Of a stretch of 64,000 nt of DNA, positions 49,156-57,480 are shown piece by piece (the first letter of the stretch is position 1; the number at the start of each line of letters is the position of its first letter). The notes beneath the pieces are model-generated. The model searched no databases, was not told where the DNA came from, and saw only the letters and a list, made by a program, of their open reading frames with translations. This stretch comes from Streptomyces aidingensis (GTDB taxonomy: Bacteria; Actinomycetota; Actinomycetes; Streptomycetales; Streptomycetaceae): assembly GCF_900112355.1 (NCBI RefSeq), contig NZ_FOLM01000009.1, positions 1 to 64,000 of the forward strand. The letters run 5' to 3'. The translations under genes were made by a program, and so were the position numbers.

Positions 49156-50076
49156 ATGCACCGCACGGCCACCGCAGTCATCCGCTTCGTGCTCAACACC
49201 GCCTCCCGGGCCGCCCCGCGCCCGGCCGGCGCCCTGGCCTTCGCCCTGTTCCGCCGGGCCGGCGCCCGGGCCGGGCTCCGCCCGGCCGAGGCCGCGCTGA
49301 TGCGCACCGCCCGCACCGAAACCCTCGACCTGGACGGCACACCGGTGCGCGTCCACCGGTGGGGGAGCGGTGAGCGGCCGGTCCTGCTGCTGCACGGCTG
49401 GCGCTCCCGGGCGTCCCGCTGGCAGCCGCTGGCCGAGGCCCTGCTGGCCGCCGGCTACAGCCCGGTCGCCTTCGACGCACCCGGCCACGGCGACTCCGGC
49501 GGCCGGGGCAGCACCATCCTGGAGTACCGGGCGGCGGTGCGCCGGCTGCGGGCGGCGGCCGGCCGGCCCTTCGAGGCCCTGATCGGCCACTCCTTCGGCG
49601 GACTGGCCGCCTTCGCCGCACTGCGCGACCCGGACACCGCCCGGCGGCTGGTCACCGTCTCCGGCATCAGCCGGTTCGGCTTCCTGACCGAGGGATTCGG
49701 TGCCCAGCTCGGCCTGCGGCCCCGGCTGGAGACGGAACTGCGGCGCCGCGTGGAGCGGTTCCTGGCCCGGCGGGGCGAGGAGGGGGACGTCTGGTCGCGC
49801 TTCTCCGCCTCCCACCGGCCCGCGGGAATCACCGTGCCGATCATGGTGATCCACGACGAGGACGACGGCGTGGTGCCGGTGGACCAGGCCCGGCACGTGA
49901 TGCGCAGCTATCCCGGGCAGGCCGATCTGCTGCTCACCCGAGGACTGGGGCACGCCCGCATCCTGTCCGACCCCGGGGTGGTGGACGCCGTGGTGGACTT
50001 CCTCACCGCCACCGCCACCGCCACCGCCACGGCACCGGCCGACAGCGGCGTTTCAGCCGACCAGCGTGCCGGGTAG
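49156..50076 (+). CDS. Alpha/beta hydrolase
   Basis: 306 residues. Oxyanion motif LLLHGWRSRASRWQPLAEAL, nucleophile elbow LIGHSFGGLAAF, acid in IHDEDDGVVPV and His in RGLGHARIL complete the triad. Substrate unknown. The start is the ATG of MHRTATAV after GAGGAGA. Near the end, a run of ACCGCC hexanucleotides encodes alternating Thr-Ala. The last 24 nt overlap the convergent TetR gene. Confidence 0.88.
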   Translation: MHRTATAVIRFVLNTASRAAPRPAGALAFALFRRAGARAGLRPAEAALMRTARTETLDLDGTPVRVHRWGSGERPVLLLHGWRSRASRWQPLAEALLAAGYSPVAFDAPGHGDSGGRGSTILEYRAAVRRLRAAAGRPFEALIGHSFGGLAAFAALRDPDTARRLVTVSGISRFGFLTEGFGAQLGLRPRLETELRRRVERFLARRGEEGDVWSRFSASHRPAGITVPIMVIHDEDDGVVPVDQARHVMRSYPGQADLLLTRGLGHARILSDPGVVDAVVDFLTATATATATAPADSGVSADQRAG

Positions 50077-50703
50077 CGCGCCCGGATCGGTCGCGGCGGC
50101 CCGCAGCCGGGCCAGCATGCCGGCCGCCGCCCGGTCGTAGCCGGCGTCGTCGCCGCTCAGCACCGACTGCACATTCGCCGTCTCCAGCAGGGCGATCAGC
50201 TCGAAGGCGAGCTGCTCCACATCGGTGTCCGGGCGCAGTTCCCCGAGGCCGCGCGCCTCCGCGAGGGTGCGCCGCACATAGTCGGTCCACTCGGCGCGCC
50301 GGGCGGCCACCGCGTCGTGCACCGCGCCCTGTCGGGCGCCGAACTCCACCGCCGAGGAGAAGAAGAAGCAGCCGCCGGGAAAGACCCGCTGCCGGGAGTA
50401 GGCCAGCCAGTTGCGGCTCAGCGCGCACACCCGGCCCAGCCCGGCCGGAAGCTCCTCCGCCGGGTGCACCACATGCCGCACATAGACCGCGGTGGCCGCC
50501 CGCACGGTGGCGAGCTGGAGCTCCTCCTTGGAGCCGAACAGGGCGAACACCCCGCTCTTGCTCAGCCCCAGCTCCGTGGCGACCCGGCCGATGGACAGCC
50601 CTTCCAGCCCCTCCACCGAGGCGATCTCCATGGTCCGGGCGAGCACCAGGCGCCGGGTCTGCCGGCCGCGCTCCAGCCGTCCGTCGGTCCGTGTCCCGGT
50701 CAC
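50053..50703 (-). CDS. TetR-family transcriptional regulator
   Basis: 216 residues. The HTH is AQ-type TetR: RLVLARTMEIASVEGLEGLSIGRVATELGLSKSGVFALFGSKEELQLATV. The C-terminal ligand domain (CFFFSSAVEFGARQGAVHDAV) resembles TetR_C_6/YcdC-like regulators. It is encoded tail to tail with the hydrolase gene and overlaps it by 24 nt. The operator-like site at 49097 makes that gene the likely target. GTG or ATG choices near the 5' end are close; I kept the longest with MTGTRTDG. Confidence 0.9.
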   Translation of the reverse strand: MTGTRTDGRLERGRQTRRLVLARTMEIASVEGLEGLSIGRVATELGLSKSGVFALFGSKEELQLATVRAATAVYVRHVVHPAEELPAGLGRVCALSRNWLAYSRQRVFPGGCFFFSSAVEFGARQGAVHDAVAARRAEWTDYVRRTLAEARGLGELRPDTDVEQLAFELIALLETANVQSVLSGDDAGYDRAAAGMLARLRAAATDPGALPGTLVG

Positions 50704-50798
50704 CCGGCACCGTCCTTCCTGGCCTGCGCCTGCCGCCCGTCCGGCCCGCTCCCGCCGGGAGGGCCATGGTACTGGCCCGGCGCCCGCCCGGCCCCGCG

Positions 50799-51200
50799 CT
50801 AACGCAGCAGGCCGGCCGCCCTGAGGTCGTCGAAGACCACCCGGTCCACCGGCGCGGTGCGGTCCCGGTCGGAGTAGCCCAGCCAGGCCAGCTCCTCGAT
50901 CTCGCTGCTCGCCGCCAGGGTCCCCCGGTACTCGGCGGTGTAGCAGGCCATCCGGACCACGGCGTCCGCGCCGTGCCCGTCCGCGGCGGCCCGGTAGGTG
51001 CCGACATGGGCCAGGGTGCCGGGCAGCAACGCCACCGACACCTCCTCGCGGACCTCACGCACCAGGGTCTCGGTGTCGCTCTCGCCCGGATGGCGCTTGC
51101 CGCCGGGAATGTAGAACAGTTCCCTGCCGCGGGTCCGGGTGCCCAGAATCCGGCCCCCGGCCAGACACACCCAGGCCACCGTGTCGATCAGCCGCGCCAC
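50799..51200 (-). CDS. NUDIX hydrolase
   Basis: 133 residues from a GTG with GGAGGAGG upstream (VARLIDTVAWVCLAGGRILGTRTRG). The Nudix box GKRHPGESDTETLVREVREEV is present; the Gly after it is replaced by Ser (EEVSVALL). It probably hydrolyses a nucleoside diphosphate derivative. The longer upstream frame would encode an Arg run made by a GGCGGAGAA repeat and is not likely to be coding. Confidence 0.87.
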   Translation of the reverse strand: MARLIDTVAWVCLAGGRILGTRTRGRELFYIPGGKRHPGESDTETLVREVREEVSVALLPGTLAHVGTYRAAADGHGADAVVRMACYTAEYRGTLAASSEIEELAWLGYSDRDRTAPVDRVVFDDLRAAGLLR

Positions 51201-51350
51201 CCGCCGCCTCCTCCGCCTTCTCCGCCTTCTCCGCCCGGTCCCCGGACCGGCCACCGATTGTCGCACCGGGGCCCGGCGGACCGGGATGTGCCCCCGTCAG
51301 CTCTGGCCGGGGCGCCGTGCCGGTGGTCTCATGGGGTGGCGAGGTGTGCG

Positions 51351-52073
51351 ATGGACGACGGCGGCGAGTGGCCCCCGGTGCGGCCACAGGGCAGCCCGCT
51401 GTGGCTGCATCCGGACGACGACCTGGCCCCCAACCGGCCCGGCGAGACACTGCGCGGGGCCGGGGAGGCCGCGCCCGGCGGCCTGCGGCGGGGGCTGGAC
51501 CGGCTGCTCGGCCGGGCCGCCGCCGCGGCGGCCCGGCGGGACCGGCTCACCGGGGAGATGGTGCTGGGCGCGGCCCTGGACGGGCTGGCGCCGGGCGGCT
51601 GGCGGACCCTGCACTCGATCCTGCTGCCCGGGCACGAGATCCTGGCCCATCTGGCCATCGGGCCCGGCGGCGTGTTCGGCTTCTACACCGCCTGCCACCC
51701 CCGGGCCCGGCTGTGGGCCGGATCCGATGCCGCCGCCCCGGCCGGCTCTCCGGACGGCCCCGGGGACGGGCCGCCGGAGCTGGTCCGCATCGGCCGGCGC
51801 CGCGAGGAGCCGTACCTGCGCTTCGCCCGGCGGCTGGCCCGCCGGGCCGCCCTGGCACTGTCCGCCGGCTGCGGCACCCCCGTCCCGGTGGCACCGGTGC
51901 TGGCCCTGGTCGCCGCCGGGGAGGTGCGGGTCTCCCCGGAGCTGCGGGACGTGGAGGTGGTGCGGGAGGACGACATCCGGGTCTTCGGCGGCCGGGGCGG
52001 GGTGCTCAAGCCCGAGACCGTGGAAACCCTCTACGGCGTGGCCCGGGACCGCCGCACCTGGCTCAGGGCCTGA
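51351..52073 (+). CDS. Conserved hypothetical protein, weakly NERD-like
   Basis: 240 residues. The central part (TGEMVLGAALDGLAPGGWRTLHSILLPGHEILAHLAIGPGGVFGFYT) has the pattern of a nuclease-related (NERD) domain. The usual Asp-His reads Ala-His and the following acidic/Lys positions are lost, so nuclease activity is doubtful. The N-terminal 40 residues are charged and probably disordered. No membrane segment. ATG start. Confidence 0.6.
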   Translation: MDDGGEWPPVRPQGSPLWLHPDDDLAPNRPGETLRGAGEAAPGGLRRGLDRLLGRAAAAAARRDRLTGEMVLGAALDGLAPGGWRTLHSILLPGHEILAHLAIGPGGVFGFYTACHPRARLWAGSDAAAPAGSPDGPGDGPPELVRIGRRREEPYLRFARRLARRAALALSAGCGTPVPVAPVLALVAAGEVRVSPELRDVEVVREDDIRVFGGRGGVLKPETVETLYGVARDRRTWLRA

Positions 52074-52122
52074 GCGCCCGGCGCCCGTGACCGGCGGACG
52101 TCCCTCCGCGCTCGGCGCAGCC

Positions 52123-52515
52123 TCAGCGCACGCCCAGCCGGACGTACGGCGGCTGGCCGGGCGGCGGGAAGACGCAGAACTCGTTCCCCTCCGGGTCGGC
52201 CAGGGTGTCCCAGCCGACCTCCTCGTCCCGGGCCCGGACCATGGTGGCGCCCAGCGCCAGCAGCTCCTCGGCCTCGCCCCAGACGTCCAGATGGATGCGG
52301 CCGGGGTCCGGCCGCGGCGTGCCGTCCGCCGGGCTGATCCAGATCAGCGGGCCGCGGCCGGCCGGATCATGGATCGGGACCGGCCACGTCGCGGGCCACT
52401 CCTCGCCGTGGTGCGGCGTATGGCGCTCATAGCCGAGAACCGCGCACCACCAGTCGGCGAGCCGCTGGTGGTCCGCCGCGTCCAGGACCAGATCCTTGAA
52501 CCGTGCCGGTGCCAT
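52123..52515 (-). CDS. VOC-family (glyoxalase/bleomycin-resistance fold) protein
   Basis: 130 residues. MAPARFKDLVLDAADHQRLADWWCAVLGYERH opens the first beta-alpha-beta unit; RIHLDVWGEAEELLALGATMVR and DPEGNEFCVFPPP form the second, with the typical metal or ligand-binding Glu. This looks like the glyoxalase-like subfamily found in many copies in streptomycetes. The substrate cannot be told. The start was taken at the internal ATG because upstream residues are not conserved in type. Confidence 0.85.
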   Translation of the reverse strand: MAPARFKDLVLDAADHQRLADWWCAVLGYERHTPHHGEEWPATWPVPIHDPAGRGPLIWISPADGTPRPDPGRIHLDVWGEAEELLALGATMVRARDEEVGWDTLADPEGNEFCVFPPPGQPPYVRLGVR

Positions 52516-52570
52516 GCCGCGAGCGTATGCCGCCCGCGGCCGGCCCACACCCCCGGCCGCCGCGGCCGGC

Positions 52571-53653
52571 TCAGCGGACCGGGACCGGGGTCCAGGCGGG
52601 CAGGCCGTGCGGGGCGGCCTCGGCCGGGTAGGCCGTCTCCCCGGCGTCCCGCCGTACCGACAGCAGAAAGCCGCGCAGGGGCCGCACCCGGCGCGGCTCG
52701 AAGGCGATGTGCGCGAACCCCGCCTCCTTTGTCGCCGCCGCGGCCAGCCGCTCCAGCTCCGCCTCCACCCGCCGCCACTCCTCGTCCGGCACGTACTGCC
52801 GCATCACCGAGTGCCACACCACGGTCAGCGTGCCGGGCTCCAGCCGCACCGCGGACAGGAAGTCCGCCGCGCCGGTCCGCTCCACCACGGCCGGCACCCC
52901 GGCGGCGATCCGCAGCGCGCCGGACAGCCGTGCGGCGCGCTCGGTCTGGTCCGGCCAGACATAGGCGCGCAGCGCCAGCGCGCCCTGGAAGGACAGCGGA
53001 TCGACCGGGTCCGGGTCGCAGCCGCGCCGCTCCACCACGGTGAGCGCCGGGTGCCGGGCGGCGCCCTCGGACAGCCACCCGGGCACCGGGCCCCGCCAGG
53101 CGCCGTCCAGGCGCACCGGGGAGCCGGCCGGTCCCCAGGCGTGTCCCGGGGCGGTGCAGCGGAAGCGGTCCGCACGGAGATTGAGCCCGGCGCTGGCGCC
53201 GAGCTCCAGCAGCCGCACCGGGCGCTCCTCGCCGCCCAGCGCGTGCAGCACCCCGGCGATCAGCAGATTCGCCCGTCCGGGTTCGTTGGTCTGCGGCGGC
53301 CGGGCCAGCCACCGCCGGATCCGCCCGGGGTGGCCGGCCACCGCCTCGCGCAGCGCCGGCCAGGCGTCCTCCGGGCGCTGTGGCGCGGTGCCGCCGGCGC
53401 TGGGGTAGTACCGGGCCAGCCCGGGGGCGTGCCCGGCGAGCACCAGCCCGTGCACCGCGCCCATCAACCGCAGCGGGACCGCGTCCCGCACCCGCGACCC
53501 CTCGTGGCCGGCCAGCACCCGGGCGCACGGACCGCCGGTGGCGATGTCGTCCGCGATCCGGTCCAGCAGCCCGCCGTAGAGCGGGGACCCGAGGTGCCGG
53601 CAGGCGTCCGCCTGCTGCCGGGTGTTCTGCACCAGTTGACCCGGACCGCCCAT
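52571..53653 (-). CDS. DUF2332 domain-containing protein
   Basis: 360 residues. Typical DUF2332 features are LARYYPSAGG near residue 80, EPGRANLLIAG, LLELGASAGLNLRADRF (a methyltransferase-like glycine motif), ERRGCDPDPVDP and VVWHSVMRQYVP. Function is unknown; the LELGASAGLN loop suggests a Rossmann-like, possibly SAM-binding fold. The start is the ATG 5 nt after AGGAGG. Confidence 0.85.
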   Translation of the reverse strand: MGGPGQLVQNTRQQADACRHLGSPLYGGLLDRIADDIATGGPCARVLAGHEGSRVRDAVPLRLMGAVHGLVLAGHAPGLARYYPSAGGTAPQRPEDAWPALREAVAGHPGRIRRWLARPPQTNEPGRANLLIAGVLHALGGEERPVRLLELGASAGLNLRADRFRCTAPGHAWGPAGSPVRLDGAWRGPVPGWLSEGAARHPALTVVERRGCDPDPVDPLSFQGALALRAYVWPDQTERAARLSGALRIAAGVPAVVERTGAADFLSAVRLEPGTLTVVWHSVMRQYVPDEEWRRVEAELERLAAAATKEAGFAHIAFEPRRVRPLRGFLLSVRRDAGETAYPAEAAPHGLPAWTPVPVR

Positions 53654-53742
53654 CACGTCCTCCTCACCACCGCGGGATCCGCCGGAACACGGGATCCCGG
53701 CCCCGGGCCGCACCGCGGGACCGGGCCGCAGGTCCGCCTACG

Positions 53743-54414
53743 ATGCCCGCCATGAACACTCCGCGGATCATTGTCTTCAGCCGTACCACCGGATACCGGC
53801 ACGACTCCATCCCGGACGGCATCGCGGCGCTGCGCGCCCTCGGCGGCGCCCACGGCTTCGAGGTGACGGCCACCGAGGACCCGGCCGCGTTCGCCGCCGG
53901 CCTGCCGGGCTGCCGGGTGGCGGTCTTCCTCTCCACCAGCGGCACCGTGCTGGACGAGGCCGGGCGCGCCGCGCTGCGGGCCCACCTGGCCGCCGGCGGC
54001 GGCTTCGCCGGTGTGCACGCCGCCGCGGCCACCGAGTACGACTGGCCCTGGTACGGGGAGCTGATCGGGGCCCGCTTCGCCCGGCATCCGGAGCTCCAGC
54101 CGGGCACCGTGCGGGTGGCGGACCACGGCCACCCGGCCACCGCGCATCTCGGCGAACGCTGGGAACTCACCGACGAATGGTACGACTTCGAGGACAATCC
54201 GCGCGGCGCGGTGCGGGTGCTGGCGACCGCCGACGAGTCCAGCTACCGGGACGGGCGGATGGGCGGCGACCATCCGCTGGTGTGGTGCCACGAGAACACC
54301 GGCGGGCGGTCGTTCTTCACCGCCCTCGGCCACACCGCCGAGTGCTACGCCGACCCGGTGTTCCGCGCGCATCTGGCCGGCGGGGTGCTGTGGGCCGCCG
54401 GGCACGGGGCCTGA
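53743..54414 (+). CDS. ThuA domain-containing protein
   Basis: 223 residues, class I glutamine-amidotransferase-like fold. RIIVFSRTTGYRHDSIPDGIAALRAL, GGGFAGVHAAAATEYDWPWYGELIGARFARHP, PLVWCHENTGGRSFFTALGHTAECY are ThuA family motifs (trehalose or sugar utilisation). It is isolated from other sugar genes here. ATG at 53743 or in frame at 53752; neither has a clear ribosome site. Confidence 0.88.
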   Translation: MPAMNTPRIIVFSRTTGYRHDSIPDGIAALRALGGAHGFEVTATEDPAAFAAGLPGCRVAVFLSTSGTVLDEAGRAALRAHLAAGGGFAGVHAAAATEYDWPWYGELIGARFARHPELQPGTVRVADHGHPATAHLGERWELTDEWYDFEDNPRGAVRVLATADESSYRDGRMGGDHPLVWCHENTGGRSFFTALGHTAECYADPVFRAHLAGGVLWAAGHGA

Positions 54415-54433
54415 GCCGCCGGTCACCGGCCGC

Positions 54434-54889
54434 TCAGCCGGTGCGGCTCTCCCGGTGCGCCAGGTCGATCAGGGCCAGGCCCGCGTCCGGCCGGTACGTC
54501 TTGCGCAGGGTGGCCGGGCTGCTGCGCACCACCAGTTCCACGGTCGGCCAGACCCAGCCCTCCAGCAGATGGCCGCCGCGCGTGGTGCCGTCCCGCAGCC
54601 CCAGCACCGCGTGCAGATGCGGCACCGGTCCCTCGTCGCCGACGGCGACGTCCCCGACCAGGGAGAGCAGTTCGCACTGCTCGTCCACCCGGATCGGCCG
54701 GTACTCGCGGGCCTCGCGGTCGTACCAGCCCACCACGGCGCGCTCGAAGGCGCCGACGGCGGTCACCTGGGCGGCCCCGATCTCCCGGGTACGGGCGAAA
54801 CCGGTCAGCGCGCCCACCGTCTCCTCGCCCGGCGACAGCACCAGCACATGGGCCGCCGCGGGCGGTTCCTCCACCTGAAGCCATCTCAT
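54434..54889 (-). CDS. PPC (DUF296) domain protein linked to hydrogenase maturation genes
   Basis: 151 residues, a single PPC domain (plants and prokaryotes conserved). The diagnostic stretch is VPHLHAVLGLRDGTTRGGHLLEGWVWPTVEL, with the His-x-His and Gly-Gly-His metal-type residues. ALTGFARTREIGAAQVTAVGAFERAVVGWYD precedes it. Its ATG overlaps the stop of the hydrogenase endopeptidase gene (ATGA), so it is cotranslated with that gene and hypX. Plant members bind AT-rich DNA; bacterial members form metal-binding trimers of unknown role. Confidence 0.85.
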   Translation of the reverse strand: MRWLQVEEPPAAAHVLVLSPGEETVGALTGFARTREIGAAQVTAVGAFERAVVGWYDREAREYRPIRVDEQCELLSLVGDVAVGDEGPVPHLHAVLGLRDGTTRGGHLLEGWVWPTVELVVRSSPATLRKTYRPDAGLALIDLAHRESRTG

Positions 54890-55467
54890 GCGCCGCCGGG
54901 TACCCGCCCGGCCGCCGGCTCACCCGCCCGGACCGGTCCGGCCGCCGGGAGCAGTCCGGGCAGCAGCGACAGCACCAGCCCGGCGGCCTCCGGCACGGCG
55001 CGCGCCACCGGCTCGCTCAGCTCCACCCGGACATCCGGCTCCGCACCGGTCATCCGGACCAGCGGCTCGCAGCCGACCAGCAGCACCCGGGGCAGCGGAC
55101 CCGCCGGGGCCGCGGCCAGCCGGCGGGCCAGCGCCAGCACCCGCACCGGGTCCATGGCATGGGTCTGGAGGCCCGCGGCGGTGTCGTCCGGGATCTGTGG
55201 CTCCAGCACGGTGAGGGTGCCCGGGGCCTCGCCCCGGACCACCGCGTCCACCAGGATCACGGCGGCGCAGCCGGCGGTGATCCGGTAGGCCAGGTCCATG
55301 CCGCGGATGCCGAAGTCCGCCACCTGTACATGGTCCGGCAGCGGGCGGCGCAGCAGCTCCGCGGCGACCGCCGGGCCGAAGCCGTCGTCGGCCAGGAAGA
55401 CATTGCCGATGCCCGCCACCAGCACCGCGGGACCGGGCGCGGGCCCGGCACCGGGCGCCCCGGTCAC
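54886..55467 (-). CDS. [NiFe]-hydrogenase maturation endopeptidase (HyaD/HoxW family)
   Basis: 193 residues. It trims the C-terminus of a hydrogenase large subunit after nickel insertion. Family motifs: AGIGNVFLADDGFGPAV, VADFGIRGMDLAY, ILVDAVVRGEAPGTL and THAMDPVRVL. Of the three nickel-sensing positions of E. coli HybD (Glu, Asp, His), the first is Asp28 here and the others are present. The Ala/Pro-rich C-terminal tail is unusual. GTG start overlapping the hypX stop. Its substrate protein is not encoded in this window. Confidence 0.9.
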   Translation of the reverse strand: MTGAPGAGPAPGPAVLVAGIGNVFLADDGFGPAVAAELLRRPLPDHVQVADFGIRGMDLAYRITAGCAAVILVDAVVRGEAPGTLTVLEPQIPDDTAAGLQTHAMDPVRVLALARRLAAAPAGPLPRVLLVGCEPLVRMTGAEPDVRVELSEPVARAVPEAAGLVLSLLPGLLPAAGPVRAGEPAAGRVPGGA

Positions 55468-57212
55468 CGCTTCTCCGGGACGCGGCCGGGAAGGGACACC
55501 GCGGGTGTCCCGCCGGGCGGTTCCGGGGGCGGGGCGAGCGGGTCCGCCGGGGCCCGGTCCGCGCCCTCCCGGCGGACGAAGGCGGCCCGCAGCGCGTGGT
55601 ACGGCGCGGCCGGGTCGTCGAAGGCCGCCCGCATGCGGAGGAGTTCGGCCTCCCGGTAGCGGGCCAGCGGCCGGGCCGCCTCGTCACGCTCCCGGGCCGC
55701 CTTCTTCTCCGCGATGCGGGCCTGGAGCCGGCCGGACCGGGCCAGCCCCGCGGCCAGCCGGGCGGCCTCGCCGGCGAACGCCTCCGGCGGCGCGTCGATC
55801 ACCCGGTCCACCAGCCCCAGCCGGGCGGCGCGGGCCGCGCCCACCGGCAGCGCCCGGCCGGTCAGCCGCCCGGCCTCCGCCCGCCCCGCCCGCCGGGGCA
55901 GGGTGTAGGTCCAGAACTCCGAGCCGTACAGGCCCATCCGCCGGTAATGCGGATTGAGCACCGAGCCGGACCGGCACCACACCTCGTCGGCGGCCAGCGC
56001 CAGCATCGCCCCGCCGGCCGCGGCATTGCCCGGCAGGGCCGCCACCACCAGCCGGTCGGTGGTGGTGAGGACCGCCTCCACCAGGTCGTTCATGGCCCGG
56101 ATGGCGGACCAGGACTCGGCCGCCGGATCGGCGGCGGCCTCGATGGCGTCCAGATCGATGCCGTTGGAGAAGAAGTCCCGGCGCGGGCCCAGCACCAGCA
56201 CCCGCACCGGGCGGGAGACCGCGTGCCGCCAGGCGCGCAGCAGCCGGCGGCAGCGGCCGGTGTCCATCGCCCCGCCCGGGAAGGCGAAGGTGAGGAATCC
56301 GGCCGGTCCCTCCTCCCGGTAGTGGATCTCGCTCCAGGCCCGGCCGTCCGGCACCGGCCCGGCCCCGGCGGGGATCTCCGGCAGACCGCGGGGCAGCCGC
56401 CCGGCGAGCGCCAGCGCCCGGACCGCGGGCAGCCGCACCGGCCGCCGCTCACCGGGCCGCCGGACCGGCCGCAGCCGCGGAATCCACACCGCGCCGTCCG
56501 CCGTGGCCCGGCAGACCGCGCCGTCCCGGGTGGCGATCAGCTCGCCCGGCCGTCCCCGCAGGCGCGGCTCCCGGTGCCCGCCGTGCAGATACCACTCCGC
56601 GCCGGCCAGGGTGTCGCGCACCCCGGGCCGGGAATCGGCGGCGCGCAGCCTGCGCAGCACCGTCCCGGTGCCGTCCGCGGCCCAGTCGATGCGCCGCCCG
56701 GCCTGGCGCAGCAGCGGGCGCAGCGGCCCGGGCGGCCCCGGGGCGGGCCGTTCACCGGCCGTGAACCGGCCGAGGGCGGTGCGCAGCGCGCGCAGCGCGG
56801 CGTCCGCGACCTCGCCCCGGTACAGGTCGCTCTTGCCGGCGCCGGGCGGCACCGGGAACCGCTCCGCGGCCCACACCGGCCCGGCGTCCAGGCCGGCCAC
56901 CGCCTGCAGCACCGTCACCCCCCACTCGGTGACGCCGTCCTGGAGGGCCCGGTCCAGCGCGGACGGGCCCCGGTCGCCGGGCGGGCCGGGATGCACCACC
57001 AGGCAGGGCACCGCGGACCACACCTCGGGCGGGATCACCTCGGTGAGCATCGGGGCGATCACCAGCTCCGGACGGTGCGCCCGCACCGCCTCCCGCATTC
57101 CCCGGGCACCCGGCGCGGTGTGCACCGCCACCCGGTGGCCCCGGTCGTCCAGTTCCGTGAAGACCCGCTGGGTCAGGCTGTTGAAGGCGCTGGCGATGAG
57201 CAGGATCCGCAT
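55464..57212 (-). CDS. hypX: Hydrogenase maturation protein HypX/HoxX
   Basis: 582 residues. The N-terminal half is formyltransferase-like (MRILLIASAFNSLTQRVFTELDDRGHRVAVHT, VVHPGPPGDRGPSALDRAL). The C-terminal half is an enoyl-CoA hydratase-like domain (VLGPRRDFFSNGIDLDAIEAA, LPGNAAAGGAMLALAADEV). HypX makes carbon monoxide for the hydrogenase Fe(CN)2CO centre from formyl-THF under aerobic conditions. GGGAGG precedes the ATG. First gene of a three-gene minus-strand unit, divergent from hypB. Confidence 0.93.
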   Translation of the reverse strand: MRILLIASAFNSLTQRVFTELDDRGHRVAVHTAPGARGMREAVRAHRPELVIAPMLTEVIPPEVWSAVPCLVVHPGPPGDRGPSALDRALQDGVTEWGVTVLQAVAGLDAGPVWAAERFPVPPGAGKSDLYRGEVADAALRALRTALGRFTAGERPAPGPPGPLRPLLRQAGRRIDWAADGTGTVLRRLRAADSRPGVRDTLAGAEWYLHGGHREPRLRGRPGELIATRDGAVCRATADGAVWIPRLRPVRRPGERRPVRLPAVRALALAGRLPRGLPEIPAGAGPVPDGRAWSEIHYREEGPAGFLTFAFPGGAMDTGRCRRLLRAWRHAVSRPVRVLVLGPRRDFFSNGIDLDAIEAAADPAAESWSAIRAMNDLVEAVLTTTDRLVVAALPGNAAAGGAMLALAADEVWCRSGSVLNPHYRRMGLYGSEFWTYTLPRRAGRAEAGRLTGRALPVGAARAARLGLVDRVIDAPPEAFAGEAARLAAGLARSGRLQARIAEKKAARERDEAARPLARYREAELLRMRAAFDDPAAPYHALRAAFVRREGADRAPADPLAPPPEPPGGTPAVSLPGRVPEKR

Positions 57213-57480
57213 GGGTTGCCTCCCGGTTCCGGCGGCGGACGGGAGCGATCCTGACCCGGCGGGCGGCACGGCCGTCCCGGGCGCGCGCAACCGCCGGCCG
57301 GAGTTGCGCCGCACGGGGGAACCGGCGGTACGGCGGCGTCCGGTCGCCGGGGATGCCCGCCGGGGTGTGCCTAGCGTGGGGCCGCATGCCCGGACCTCCG
57401 GCCGCCGCCCTCCCGGCCTCCCGCGGTCCGGCGGCGGCCACCGCCCGGCCACCGCAAGCACCGTACGAAGGGACCGTGTG
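57213..57480. promoter_or_regulatory. Divergent control region between hypX and hypB
   Basis: 268 bp separating the two hydrogenase maturation units. It holds no gene. A TAGCGT hexamer near 57370 could be a -10 for hypB, without a good -35. I see no clear operator, so the signal that controls the locus cannot be named from sequence. Confidence 0.4.

Noticed and set aside
50799..51266. Longer NUDIX protein starting at 51266
   Set aside because: The extra residues are an Arg run coded by a simple GGCGGAGAA repeat, and a strong ribosome site precedes the GTG at 51200.
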